Positions 1 to 10,600 of a stretch of 64,000 nt of DNA are shown here, piece by piece. The notes beneath the pieces are model-generated. The model did not search any database and was not told where the DNA came from. It worked only from the letters and a program-made list of their open reading frames with translations. Within the stretch, counting starts at the first letter, position 1. Each line of letters starts with the position of its first letter. Location: NCBI GenBank assembly GCA_032358165.1, contig JAALGY010000031.1, positions 1,178,001 through 1,242,000 on the forward strand, given 5' to 3'. A program made the position numbers and the translations under genes. This DNA is from Diplosphaera chodatii. Lineage: Eukaryota > Chlorophyta > Trebouxiophyceae > Prasiolales > Stichococcaceae.

Positions 1-1
1 G

Positions 2-2160
2 CTGGCCAGCAGCGGCCATGGCGACCTGTTCCTGATCCAGGATGCCGGTGTGTCCTCCTGACACACAAGGCACAATGGGTGGTCAGCAACCAACACGGGT
101 CGTGAGCCTGCAGCATGCTGTGTCATACCAATGCTAGATATCCCCCTGTGCAGAGATTGTCCTAAACAAAGCCCTGCTGTGATGATACGTGCAGGTTCCA
201 ACACATCGCTGCCGATTTGCCCCCTGCGGGCGCCTCCCCCTCTGCAGGGCGTGCGGCCCTTCATCCTGGAAGCTGCATACGAACGCCCAGGTCTCGTGTG
301 TGCTGGAACGGGCAGCGGCTGCTTGCTCGCCGCACCATGCCATTGCAGCTAGCCTTGTAATGATGCAAGCCTAAGATCCAAGTGTGTTGAGGACGCGCTG
401 CATGCACATGTGCAGACGGAAAGATGCAGTGCCTCGTTTCGGTCCTGCGGTCGAAGCAAGGCAGCACGCCGGCAGCATGCGAGGTGTTTGCCCTGACACT
501 GTCGGCACCAACGGCAGATGCAGAGCCACTGCGCCTGGACAGGACACAGCTCTTGCAGGTGCGTCAACATGCTGTTCGTCTGTGCAGAGCAGCCTTCTGT
601 GTCCTGGTCGGTTCAGCAACTTGGTGTGCTGCTCTTCGGCACTTAGTGGCCATGGTATGTTGGTTATTATGCTATGCAGACCTGTAGTGCCAGGCCATAT
701 GCGGTGGTGCCGGCGCCTGCGCAGCAACTGGTCCTGCTGTCTATCGACCCCAGTGCGGCAAGGCAACCAAACACATCAGCACAGGTATACCTTCAGCTGC
801 ACTTGTCAGGTCATGTGCTGCAATGTTAGGGGCGATTCGAAAGCGGCTCAGCCCTGCTGTCAAGCGATTGTGCTCAAGCTGGAACGCAGGAGTCGACAGA
901 GCAGGCGGCGGCTGCAGTTGGCATGCCTGATGCGGCCGAGGTCTTTGATGCCAACCCACGAAGCATGGAGGCGGCAGTGGCCAATTTGGCACGCTTCACT
1001 TCGGACAGACCTGCAGGTGCTGCCCCTGCTGCCGCTGCCGATGGCTGCAGACACTGCTAGCCCTTCTCCTTTGTTCACAAACAAAAGATCTATATGTGTC
1101 ATGGCAGATAAGTCACGTCAACAGCAAATCTGCTGGCAGCTCTGTTCCAGCATGCAAGAAGCTGCTTAGCGATCTCAAACCCGAGCATAGGTGGTCCTAT
1201 CAGCGAGCGGCTGGCAGATATCGACAGCGAGACGGGGCCTGGGGGCGAGGGCGCTTTAGGGGGAGAGCCCGAGGTGGCGCTGGTGCTGCTGTCTATGGAG
1301 CATGCAGAAACAGGTGCCTGGGCGTACTGCAGACTGTTTGTAGGCGGGTCTCCATGCGTCAGTAATTCACACCCTTCAAACAAGCGTGTGCTGCGACTGG
1401 CTTGCAACTCTGCATGATACGGGAGTAGCGGTGTGCATCGCCTTGACATGCTTGAGCCGTTACAGGGAGCAACGGACCTGTGGAGGTGGATCGCATCGTC
1501 TGCGGCAGCCACCGGCTTCTGGGCTGCAGTAGTGGCGACGGCAACGGCACCTCAGGTGGAGATGCGCTGTGTTTGTGGGTCAGCGATGCATGCGTTCAAG
1601 TGTCAAACGTATCAGACATAACATCATGCAAGTTGAGCTCGTGCTGAGTTAACCTTTTGGCATACAGCGCTATTGGGCCTGACGGACGATGTGGATGCTG
1701 CCGTGGTCCGGATCAGCATCGCCAGCAATGCCACTATTGTGGCAGACCACGTTGCTTCGGTGCCGGCACTCGCGTATGTCGCCGCTGGCAAAGTGCAACG
1801 CCGTGCGGTGCTGTTTGGGCCACCAGGTGCTGTTCAGCTGTTGCTATTGCCTGGTCTGCCCTGAGGACCACGGGAATGGTCGAGATGATGGCGAGGATGG
1901 CAGTACGGACGCTGACCAGCTGTATGCTGTTCGCAGGCATTGACGTAGCTGCCGCAATCGTGGAGGGACATGCATATGCATATGTCTACAAGGCTGTTGC
2001 ACCGTCAGCAAAGCATGGCCTGAACCAGATAGTGCCGCTGCGGCTGCCGGGAGACTCGCTAGGTGTACTTGGGAGTATGCACTCCGCCACTGGTGACAGC
2101 AGCAGCAGCAGCTGTATCATGCTGTTGACAGAGAGTTCTACCATCACATTCCAGCCATGA
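2..2160 (+). CDS. NUDCD1-like protein (NudC domain-containing 1 family), 3' part; gene begins before the window
   Basis: Spliced + strand gene cut by the left edge. Successive exon pieces resemble the beta-propeller-like halves of human NUDCD1: GDLFLIQDAG near position 20-60; a strand-rich exon at about 424-558; YAVVPAPAQQLVLLSID near 700-750; then SMEAAVANLARFTSD (about 965-1010), which matches the helix following the CS domain (AAIAERLMHLTSEE in human). Downstream, DDVDAAVVRIS and HVASVPALAYVAAGK (1683-1790) match the family's DVDALLW and the NALGYVQASK block, and the last exon (about 1939-2160) ends in LLTESSTITFQP before TGA, like the terminal propeller strand. Only about 120-200 bp separate the propeller exon from the post-CS helix, so the CS domain is not visible. 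NUDCD1 proteins are thought to act as HSP90/dynein-pathway cofactors. Identity is by remembered family pattern; the joins of the first exons are not resolved. Confidence 0.6.
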
Positions 2161-2561
2161 ACACGCTGAACAACGCAACAGGCATGCAACTTCAATTCAC
2201 CCAGCACCATTACTCATCAGATGTGCTCTGCACGTGGCATCATGGTCTGATGATACTCTGACTACAACGCCCGTCCCCGTAGAACCGGAGAAACGCCGTT
2301 GCGTCGACTGAGTGCTCAATCTTGAGATCACCCGAGAAGGTCACACCCCAAGGAGTCACATTTGATAACTTACTGGCCAATCACCCTCACCACGGAGCTC
2401 AAGCATCCAATGCAGCCTTGATGCTCGGCATGCTCGGCAGCAACCTTGCATGAGCTCAGCTGATACTGATGGCGTCGTGACCAGACAGATGCTGGCAGCT
2501 TGCCGTTAGACACCCTCGCATATATGTGAGTGTTCACAGCGCAAGTGCAGTCAGCGTTGTG
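2161..2561. other. Gap between NUDCD1-like and ApaG genes
   Basis: About 400 bp between two same-strand genes. It should hold the 3' UTR of the upstream gene and the promoter/5' UTR of the downstream gene. I see no convincing exon, repeat or RNA gene in it. Confidence 0.4.
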
Positions 2562-4257
2562 ATGACCACCAACCGTGTCGCGCTGCGAGCGTATCGCGCG
2601 TTGCTCACCCAGGCGAAGTCAATTGGATCTCGTGGCTCAGACACGCTCACAGTGCGGCTCCCGGTGGAAGGCAGCTGGGCCATGGCCAGACATTCCATGG
2701 CAGCGAGAAGTATCGGCGGGCTGTGCAGCGGTACTTGGGAGAACTGGGACAGACGTCGCAGGTGGCGTTCCTCAGCGCGGATGTGGAACCGGTAAGCCTC
2801 CTTGTGTGGACCTGACTGTGCGATATCATTTGCGGCGCCATGAGTGCTATGGTGCATGCAGTTGCAATTGTGTGTGCGCATGGATCATGCTCGGCACCAG
2901 TGCCAAATGCGCAGCTGGTCTTGTGTGTACTCTACAGAGCGTCGCCTCGCGATGCTCAATCACAATCGACTCGCTGGCGGACACGATCCGCACCCGCTTC
3001 CGTGCAGCTAAAGAGTCTGGCAGTCAGGAGGCAGCAGGTCCGCAGTCTTCTCCAATGCTCACGACGATTGCAAGTCACATCTTGTTCATGACGACAAAGT
3101 GCATCTCTTCGCGTGTCACAGAACAAGTGGACGGTGCACTGCGTGCGCTAAGGATGCTGTCTGAGCAGACGCACCTGATGGACTGCACCAGCGAGAGCGT
3201 CACAGAAGGGGTGCATGTGGAAGTGACGTCCACCTTCCTGCAGGTGCCTTGACAGCAGCATTTGCTTCTGTGCCGATGCACCTGCAATGTGCACACCGGC
3301 AACAGATATGAAAGGTGTGGCCACTCGTCACATTCTCGTGCTCTGACCCTTCTGCAGCGGGTGACGGCCCCGTCATATGGCAGGCAGCTATTTCAGTTCA
3401 CATATCGAGCGCGGATCGAAAACCTAGGGTGCGGCACGTGATGCAAATGCACATGCAGACGCAGTGATGCAGGTGCACACCTGGCCAGTGCGTCTTGTTA
3501 CAGCCATCCTTTTGTGGCAGGAAGCACAAGGTCAAGGTCCTGGGGCGGTCATGGCAAATACACAACGAGGGTAATGTGTATGCCCGTGTGCCAAGGGGCT
3601 CGCCAGGTGAGCACCTCGATAGGTGCTTGCAGGCAAAAGCGTCTGCAGGCAAACCACGAATCCGCTGGAACTTCCAGAAAGGTGTCTATTTAGTCGGCCC
3701 CTCCAGACTGTTTCAGCATGTTGCGAATTGCACCCCTCAGAGGAAGAAGCAATATTTTGATCGCATGCAATGTCATTGTGCAGGTGTAGTGGGCTGCACC
3801 CCAATCCTGAAGCCGGGTGACTGCTTCGAGTATCACAGGTACTGCTATCTGGACGTGGGCATTGCTGTCCGCTGCGTCGTGCAGTGTCGAACGTGTAGGG
3901 ATTAGTCAATCTTTTGGCAATTTTACATTTGACACTGTGGATGCAGCGGCGCGGATATTGATTCCATGCGCGGCTTCATGAAGGGCAGCTTCCAGATGGC
4001 AGTGCTTGGTGAGTGGCGCAAATGGAAGCCCGTGGCATTGCTGTCTTGAACTACTGTGTTCCTGCTCGCTGCCCGTTCCTACGAGAGCTGAAGACCACAG
4101 ACTTCACACCTGCACAGATGAGAACGACAGGGCTGAGCGGCGGTTTGACGCCATCGTGGCGCCGTTCAACCTCATCGGGAATGCGCACCAGGTGCTGCAC
4201 GTGTCAGACGAGGATGACGATGACGCGGGCGTAGATTGGGACTCGGACCAGCCGTGA
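2562..4257 (+). CDS. ApaG-domain (DUF525) protein with LYR-like N-terminus
   Basis: The C-terminal exons read as a clear ApaG domain. VEVTSTFLQ (to 3243) joins YGRQLFQFTYRARIENLG (3358-3428), then VKVLGRSWQIHNEGN (3521-3605), GVVGCTPILKPGDCFEY (3784-3838) and DIDSMRGFMKGSFQMAVL (3947-4008). The last exon (4118-4257) ends in an acidic tail, HVSDEDDDDAG. Bacterial ApaG and human FBXO3/POLDIP2 share this fold, a small beta-sandwich used for protein contacts. Splice phases agree across all these exons. Upstream, the likely start at 2562 gives MTTNRVALRAYRALL, and later exons carry IRTRFRAAKES and a helix ending LRALRMLSEQ. This resembles the LYR/Complex1 family (L-x-x-Y-R near the N-terminus, then a distal F-R-x-x-K), which serves as adaptors for mitochondrial Fe-S and complex I assembly. 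The gene end lies about 130 bp from the end of convergent DPH2. ApaG is confident; the LYR part and the first exon boundaries are tentative. Confidence 0.8.
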
Positions 4258-4387
4258 TGCACTGGACGACAGGACGTTCCGTGTGTGGTTTACAGACCGC
4301 CAGATGGTGCTAGAGTCTTCATGCCGGACTGGACTGTCAATCGCCTTTAGAGCGCAAGCACATGGCACTCCTGCAACGACCCAACAC

Positions 4388-7159
4388 TCAAGCTGCTCCT
4401 TCCTGCTGGTACTGTGCTGCGCGCCCTGTGCGCCCTTGTTTGATGGGCACCACAGGCGTTGGATCGCCATCTGGGTTGGCATCCACGAGGCCCTGGTATG
4501 TGCGGCGGCTGTGGAGGAACTCTGCCGCTGAAGACACATCGCCATCTGCATCGACAGGACAAGCCATGAGTGTCATGAGGGCGTGAACCATCAGTACCCA
4601 GGCATGTAATGTAAATGAGGCATGCCCCTGGCACTGCGTGCCTGGTCTGGATGCCAGCTGGAGAGGGGGCCGGGCGATGAGCGCGCCGGTGGCGCCTGCT
4701 GATGGTGGCTCGGCAGGGTCCCCTGCATCACCGTGTAGGCGGCCGTCCAGCATGGACCAGCGAGGCCCATTCTCTGCATTCTCTGCACCAGGCGCTGCGG
4801 CTGCTGATGCAGAGTCCTGGGCAGCAGGATCGAACGGTGCAATTGTCAGGCAACTATCGTCACACGAAGGCAGATTGCATGCCCAGCGGGCAGTACCGCC
4901 TGCCCGTTGACTGCTGCAATAGGCAGCAGCAGGACACGAAACTCACCAAGAGGCAGTCGAAATCGAGATGGTAGTCGCCAGTCCACTCGCGGCCAGGTGT
5001 GAACGCGATGTCTGCCTCAAAAGCAGTGATGATCGGCGCATAGTAGTCCTGCATGGGGCTTCTCATCCGTGATGAGGGTTCAATCAGGTTACAGAAGACC
5101 ATCTGAAAGCCGACCGCAGGTGCAACTGGCAGGGTTCAGCGCATATATCGACAGCAGACCAAAACCTGTTGAATACTTTGCAAATAACTCACCTTGCTGT
5201 CAAGGATCAGGCCATCAGGGTCTGCCACCAGTACAAAGACCTCGACCTCAGGAAAGTTGGCCAATTTGGCCGGGTTGGGCTTGCCCATCAAGAAGGTGTA
5301 TGGCTTCTTGCCTGCCCTTCAGGATTGGACACGCACGGTCAGGGTGACCTCTTCCTGGCGGCCAGAGTGGGGGTGGGCTCCTGTCTGTTCGGACCCAGGC
5401 TGACGTGGAGGATGGCGCTGACAGCTGACATTCACTTGCTGTCTGACGCACCTCTGTATGAGCGTGCGCAGGTTTTCAATTGCGCTCAAGTAGCCTGCCA
5501 CCCCGAGCGTGCCAACAAGAATGCCCACTATGTTGGCGTTGCGAGCCTGCGCATGGCGGCACTAGTGCTCGGCATGTGACATCGAGCCACAGCCAAAGCC
5601 CATTGCTGCGCGCTGCTGGGTGTTGGCCACTCATGTGTCACACATTTGACCTTTTCCGCACGCCATCCGCACCTTTTCTATGAGGTAGTAGCGGCGTTGG
5701 AGAGTGCGCTGCAGGCTGCTGTCGACCCCGTGCTGCCATGCCCCGTCGTCGGTGCCACTGGCTGGGCTGCCTGCCGACACTGCTGCACTCACCGGCTGTG
5801 TTGCGGCTGCTGGTGCGGCTGCTTCTCCCGGATTGCCACTGACAGCGCATGCGCAACCTGCTGCCGCTGGCCCGCCTGCTACGGCTGTACTGGTCACGGC
5901 GTCATGCCCAGCAGGCTGCCGACTGGACAGCAGTCCGGGGTGGAGGACCGACCATATCGCGCGGTTGTGCTCCAGCTGCAGCTGGCGCAGCGCGGGGGCC
6001 GCCGGGTCCCCCACCCAAACAAAGGCAGCCTGCTCGAGGGTCACACCGCTCGGCAGCCGCCAGTGGAACCCGGCGGCTGGTGATCTGCTGCATGCGTCGC
6101 CTGGCAGCCCGTTGGATGCCGGTTCTGCTTGTGGACTGCTGACGCCAGCTGGTCTGCATGCCGCTGCTCCTGCAGCTGCTGGCTGTGAGCATGGTGCTGA
6201 GGCATGAGCAGCGCCCTGCGCATCCAACAGCAGCAAGTTCATGTTGGGACCCATGCAACAGGTGATGAATGAGAACGAGCACCTGTTTGCTGCTGATGCA
6301 GTCTGAAAAATTGCTTGCACACACCCTTGAGCGGCAGCAGGCGCTGTCAGAAGATGCTCGTGCCACTGCTGTTGTGTCAGCACCAACAGGATCCAGCGGG
6401 CCCGGCTGCGAGTGCGCAATGACAACTGGAATGCCAGGGCTGGCTCCAGCAGCTGGCGCTGGGATCAACTCTGTGAGTCTGCTAGCATCAGCTGCTTGCT
6501 GGAGGTGATCCGCTGCATGGGCATATGGCTGGTCGAGCAGCACGAGCAGTGCTGCGATGCCCTGCTGCTGCAGCTCGGCAGCGCGCCGCAGTATCTGGTG
6601 TGCAACAGCAGCGGTGTGCAGCGGCAGGCGACGAAACACGAAGTAGCTCGGCAGGTGCGAGAGTGCGCTGAGCGATGCATAACCGTAGTGGATCTGCAAG
6701 GAACAAATACCGGATGTGGCCATTCGATGTGTAAGCGCACTAGGACATGCATGCCAGCGTTTGCCACATTGCCGTGATGCCCACGAAATTCCGCACGCGC
6801 ACCACGCAATCGGCATCTGCATGCTGCGCTGCCACCTCATCTACGCCAGAGCTGTTGTAAGAGGTGTCCGCCAGCACAACCACCTGGGACCATCACTCCA
6901 CGATCACCCTGAAACACGGGGTGCCTTTGCAGCAGAGAGCAGCGGGGGATGTGCGCAGCCTCATGGTACAGTTGTGCCACTGTGTCTGCGGCACCTCGAC
7001 AGGGTGTCCCGCCTCATTGCATAGCGCCTGCACGGCCTCTGCCACTAGCTTGCAATCCGGCAGGTACTCGTCTGGAAACTGCAGGGCTGGCCGTGCGAAG
7101 CGTCGCTGCACCAAATACTGCACGGTGCCCTCAATGTCCCATGTCTCCTCAAAACTCAT
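4388..7159 (-). CDS. DPH2: Diphthamide biosynthesis protein 2 (DPH2)
   Basis: DPH2 partners DPH1 in transferring the 3-amino-3-carboxypropyl group of SAM onto the diphthamide histidine of EF-2 in the cytosol. The start at 7159 gives [18 protein letters not shown] and [11 protein letters not shown] (family: VALQFPDELL). Then come [20 protein letters not shown] (about 6810-6873), [20 protein letters not shown] (to about 6700), [26 protein letters not shown] (about 5690), [19 protein letters not shown] (about 5460-5545), [19 protein letters not shown] (5195-5300) and [11 protein letters not shown] (4952-5060). The last exon ends [13 protein letters not shown]...PIKQGRTG before the stop at 4388. 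Order and spacing match human DPH2 throughout. Oddity: the three cysteines that bind the Fe-S cluster in yeast/human DPH2 are replaced (GSCCVD is NSSGVD, ACLS is ASLS, VACP is VADP). The 5' end faces RPOM across about 470 bp. Confidence 0.93.
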
Positions 7160-7629
7160 GCTGGCTTGGGTTATGCGCACATGTTGATAGAAGCTAACAC
7201 AGCAGCATCACAGCCAATGGCAGGTGCAGATGCAAAGCAAATCACTAGCTGGCACACTCTGCTCTGTTTCACACCGATGAGATATGTGTCACAGCGAGAT
7301 CAACTTGGCGGCATGTGTCGGCAAATGCAACATGTACGTCATCCTTGTTGCCAACACCAACGCATTGCAATGCTCATTCTGCTGGTTGTGTATACGATAT
7401 CCGTCGTGCCTTGCAATACGTATCAATAGCATTTGCCCAGCATCTCGAGCAGTTTGTTCGGTCTCTGAGTCCGTGCATCTGGCTACAACCCACCTAAGTG
7501 GAGGTGCAGTCTGCACCTGGATTCGCACAGGCGTCAGCAAGCTCAGAACTGTGTGCGTCATACGCAGCTGAGGCTTCCTAGATGGGCTCGCGCTCGGCTG
7601 CGCGCGGCTGAAGTCCGCAATAGCGGCGC
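7160..7629. promoter_or_regulatory. Divergent intergenic region, DPH2 / RPOM
   Basis: 470 bp between two head-to-head genes, so it must hold both 5' UTRs and promoters. No TATA-type box at a convincing position and no named motif was recognised. Short ORFs here look like chance. Confidence 0.4.
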
Positions 7630-10600
7630 ATGAGCGGCGGCTGGTCAGGTATTGGGCGCAATGCTGCGGCGCTGCTGGCGGTCGCCGCGCGCCGTGTGTC
7701 ACACGCCGCCGCCTCCACTTCCGGCACCGCTGAGGTGTGGCCGTCACAGAAGCTGCTGCAGCTCAACAGCCTGTGGCTGCGGCAGCAGCGGCACTCTGGC
7801 GGCGCATGCAGCAGCGGTGGCAGCGGACTTGCGGCAGAGCAGTGGCTCCAGCGTGGAATATCTGCAAGCACCGCAGCGTCAGCGGAGGCCCTGCCGCATG
7901 AAGTGGGGGAAGCATGCGAGGCGCATGGACCGACCTCGCACCCGGCAACCACTGCAGCTGCTCATGTAGAGCATCAGGTGTGCACCATGCTGCGCAACGC
8001 AGGCCGCACTCCATGCCACCGGGCATAAATTGTATGACTGCTGGGTTTTGACGCGAGCGTCGTGTCACCCTGCACATGGTGGCGATGCAGGCAGGGGAGG
8101 CATACCGTGCATTGGTGACGGCCCTGCAGCAGCACCAGGACAAGGCCAGCAGGCAGCGGAAGGGCAAGTTCGGCGGTCACAGCACCGCTGACGAGATGCA
8201 CTTCAGCTTGGCCTCCTTGGAGGTGTGCGCAGTTGTGTTATTTTGACCGCATGGCTGGTGTTGCAATGCGGGCAGGCACAGGCGAACTATCTGTGCCCAT
8301 GTGAACAGTCTCCAGCATGCAAGGCCTACGGCTCCAACAGCAGAGCCCACTGCTACAGCTGTCTGAGCAGCCGGCCAATCCGTGCAGTCGTATGTACACA
8401 CAACCGAGGAGGAGAGGGCGGAGTACTTTCGGCAGTGGGGACGGCAGCTCGACAAGGAGACCACGGTGCTGCGTGAGGCGGTAAGTGTAACATGCCCAGT
8501 GAATCACAGGAGGTCTGTAGGGAGCGGTCACAGTGTGGCATGTGGGATCTGCGATCTCGCTGGACACCTGCTCTCCAATAGGTTTCTGCAGCAAGTGTAG
8601 AAGCTTATGCTCGGGCTCTGCAATGTGCATCCCACACCATGGTTGTGAGCCAGTGCACGCCCTGGCCAATTGACTTATTAATTTACCGTACAAGTAACTT
8701 CGTTACCAAACGGTAAATTAATAAGTTTTCAAGTTAAAGATTGTCGTCTGATTGGCTGCACAAGGGATCGACATGCGGGATTGCTGACTGTGTGAGCAGG
8801 TGCGTGATTATGAGGATTCAGCAGCGGGGGCACGCACCCGGCAGGATGCGGCCGCCATGGCCCCAGCGCAGGAGGTTATTCGGCAGTGGTACCCGGCTGT
8901 CACTGAGTGCATACAGCAGCAGCAGCAGGAGGTGGGTCCTGCAAGCACCTTGCAGATGAAGATCCCGCCATGGCACAGCATCAGCTTAAACCCCATGCTG
9001 GGTGGCGCTGCTGAGGATGGCTGTCAAGTTGTTGACGGTTGGCAGACACAACATGATCGTGAGACACAGCACCATCGTGATCGGGCTTTGGCTTCCTGCA
9101 GATCATGCAGCATGGGGCGGCAGCAGAAGCAGACAGAAACGTGTATGGGCCCTACTTCTGCCTGCTGGAGCCCAAGTACCTTGCCGTCATTGCCATCAAC
9201 TGTGCGTGCAGCATCTGCACCTTGACTCTGATGACCATATTCAGCAGTGCATGCAGTTGACTCAAACATCTATGTTGCTTGCACCAACAACCAGTCCTGG
9301 TGACCACCGAGAGTCCCAGCCACGACACGTCCAGCTCTCCTCGTGATGTCGTTGCAGACACGCTCAACCTGATCCTATCGGCGAACCACGTGGGCTATAA
9401 GGACGATCCCAACATGCAGTACTATGCTGGCAGGGTCAGCATGGCGTCCCTCAGCAGTCAGCTCGGCAAGGTGCAGCTTGCACCACAGCATGGACGCATA
9501 TCCGACATGCCACGACTTCGCGATACACATATATCAGCCCTGTATCTGGTCGATAGTGCAAGATCAGTGGCACGAGCCTTTCCTGCTTCCTGCCACACAA
9601 ACCTGGATCACCTTCACATGGTGTTCGGTTGCAGGCAGTGCAGCAGCAGGTGCACCTGGAGCAGCTGAAAAAGCAGGTGCGGGAGGACAACCAGCGGCGG
9701 CGGGACTTGTCCAGGTGTGCCGCGCATTGCACTGTACCTATGCATGCATGAGTCCTCCCCAATGGCAGCCAGAGTCACAAGCTCTGCGGAGTGTCCTCGC
9801 TTGCGGACTGGTGAGCGTTGAAGGCTTTGGTGATGTGTGATGGTATGCAAAAAGAAGCAAGAAGCGAGACGCATCATCACCCGCAGGCTGGTCAAGGAGG
9901 CCAGGGAGCTGCAGGAGAAGCTGGCGGAGAAGGGCGTGGCGGAGTTCTCGCCCTGGGACGCCGACACCTGGCGCCAGCGCTTCTCCGAGCTGGGCGAGAC
10001 GCTGCCGGACGACGTGAAGGACTGGTTCAGGGTGCAACTCGCACCTCTCAGTATTGCTGATGTTCGTGAAAGGGAAAGTTGGCGTTTGCCAATATGGGCT
10101 GGCCGCTGTTTGGCTTAGCATCCTCTCTGTCACACGCTACTGTTGAGCTGCCTGTCTGCACAACAGGCAACCCATTGAGATAACTAAACTGTACGTTCTT
10201 GCAGGATGACACCGACTTTGCGCAGCGTGCCAAAGCAACCCGCAACCGCTGGGCGCTGTCGCAGCCATTCAAGAGCAAGGGTGAGGCGGCGCGAGACCTG
10301 CGGCGGCACGCTTCCATTGCACTCGGCAGCGACGCCTTCTGGCCTGCCTCTGTTCTGGTCAAGGTCAGTCAGCGCCCACATGTCCATTGGATTTGTACAC
10401 GAATGGTGTCGGCTCCTTGTTGAGAAGACATCTGTCAGAGCCTGTAGTGACTTGACACATGCCCGGTCTTCCGTCTGTCCTGACCCACATTTGTCATCAT
10501 CCTTTATTTACATCGCTGCTGACATTTCATCTGCTTGCACAGGTCGGCGCCAAGCTGGCAGAGATGCTGATTCAGGCGGCAGGCACGACACTGAGGGACG

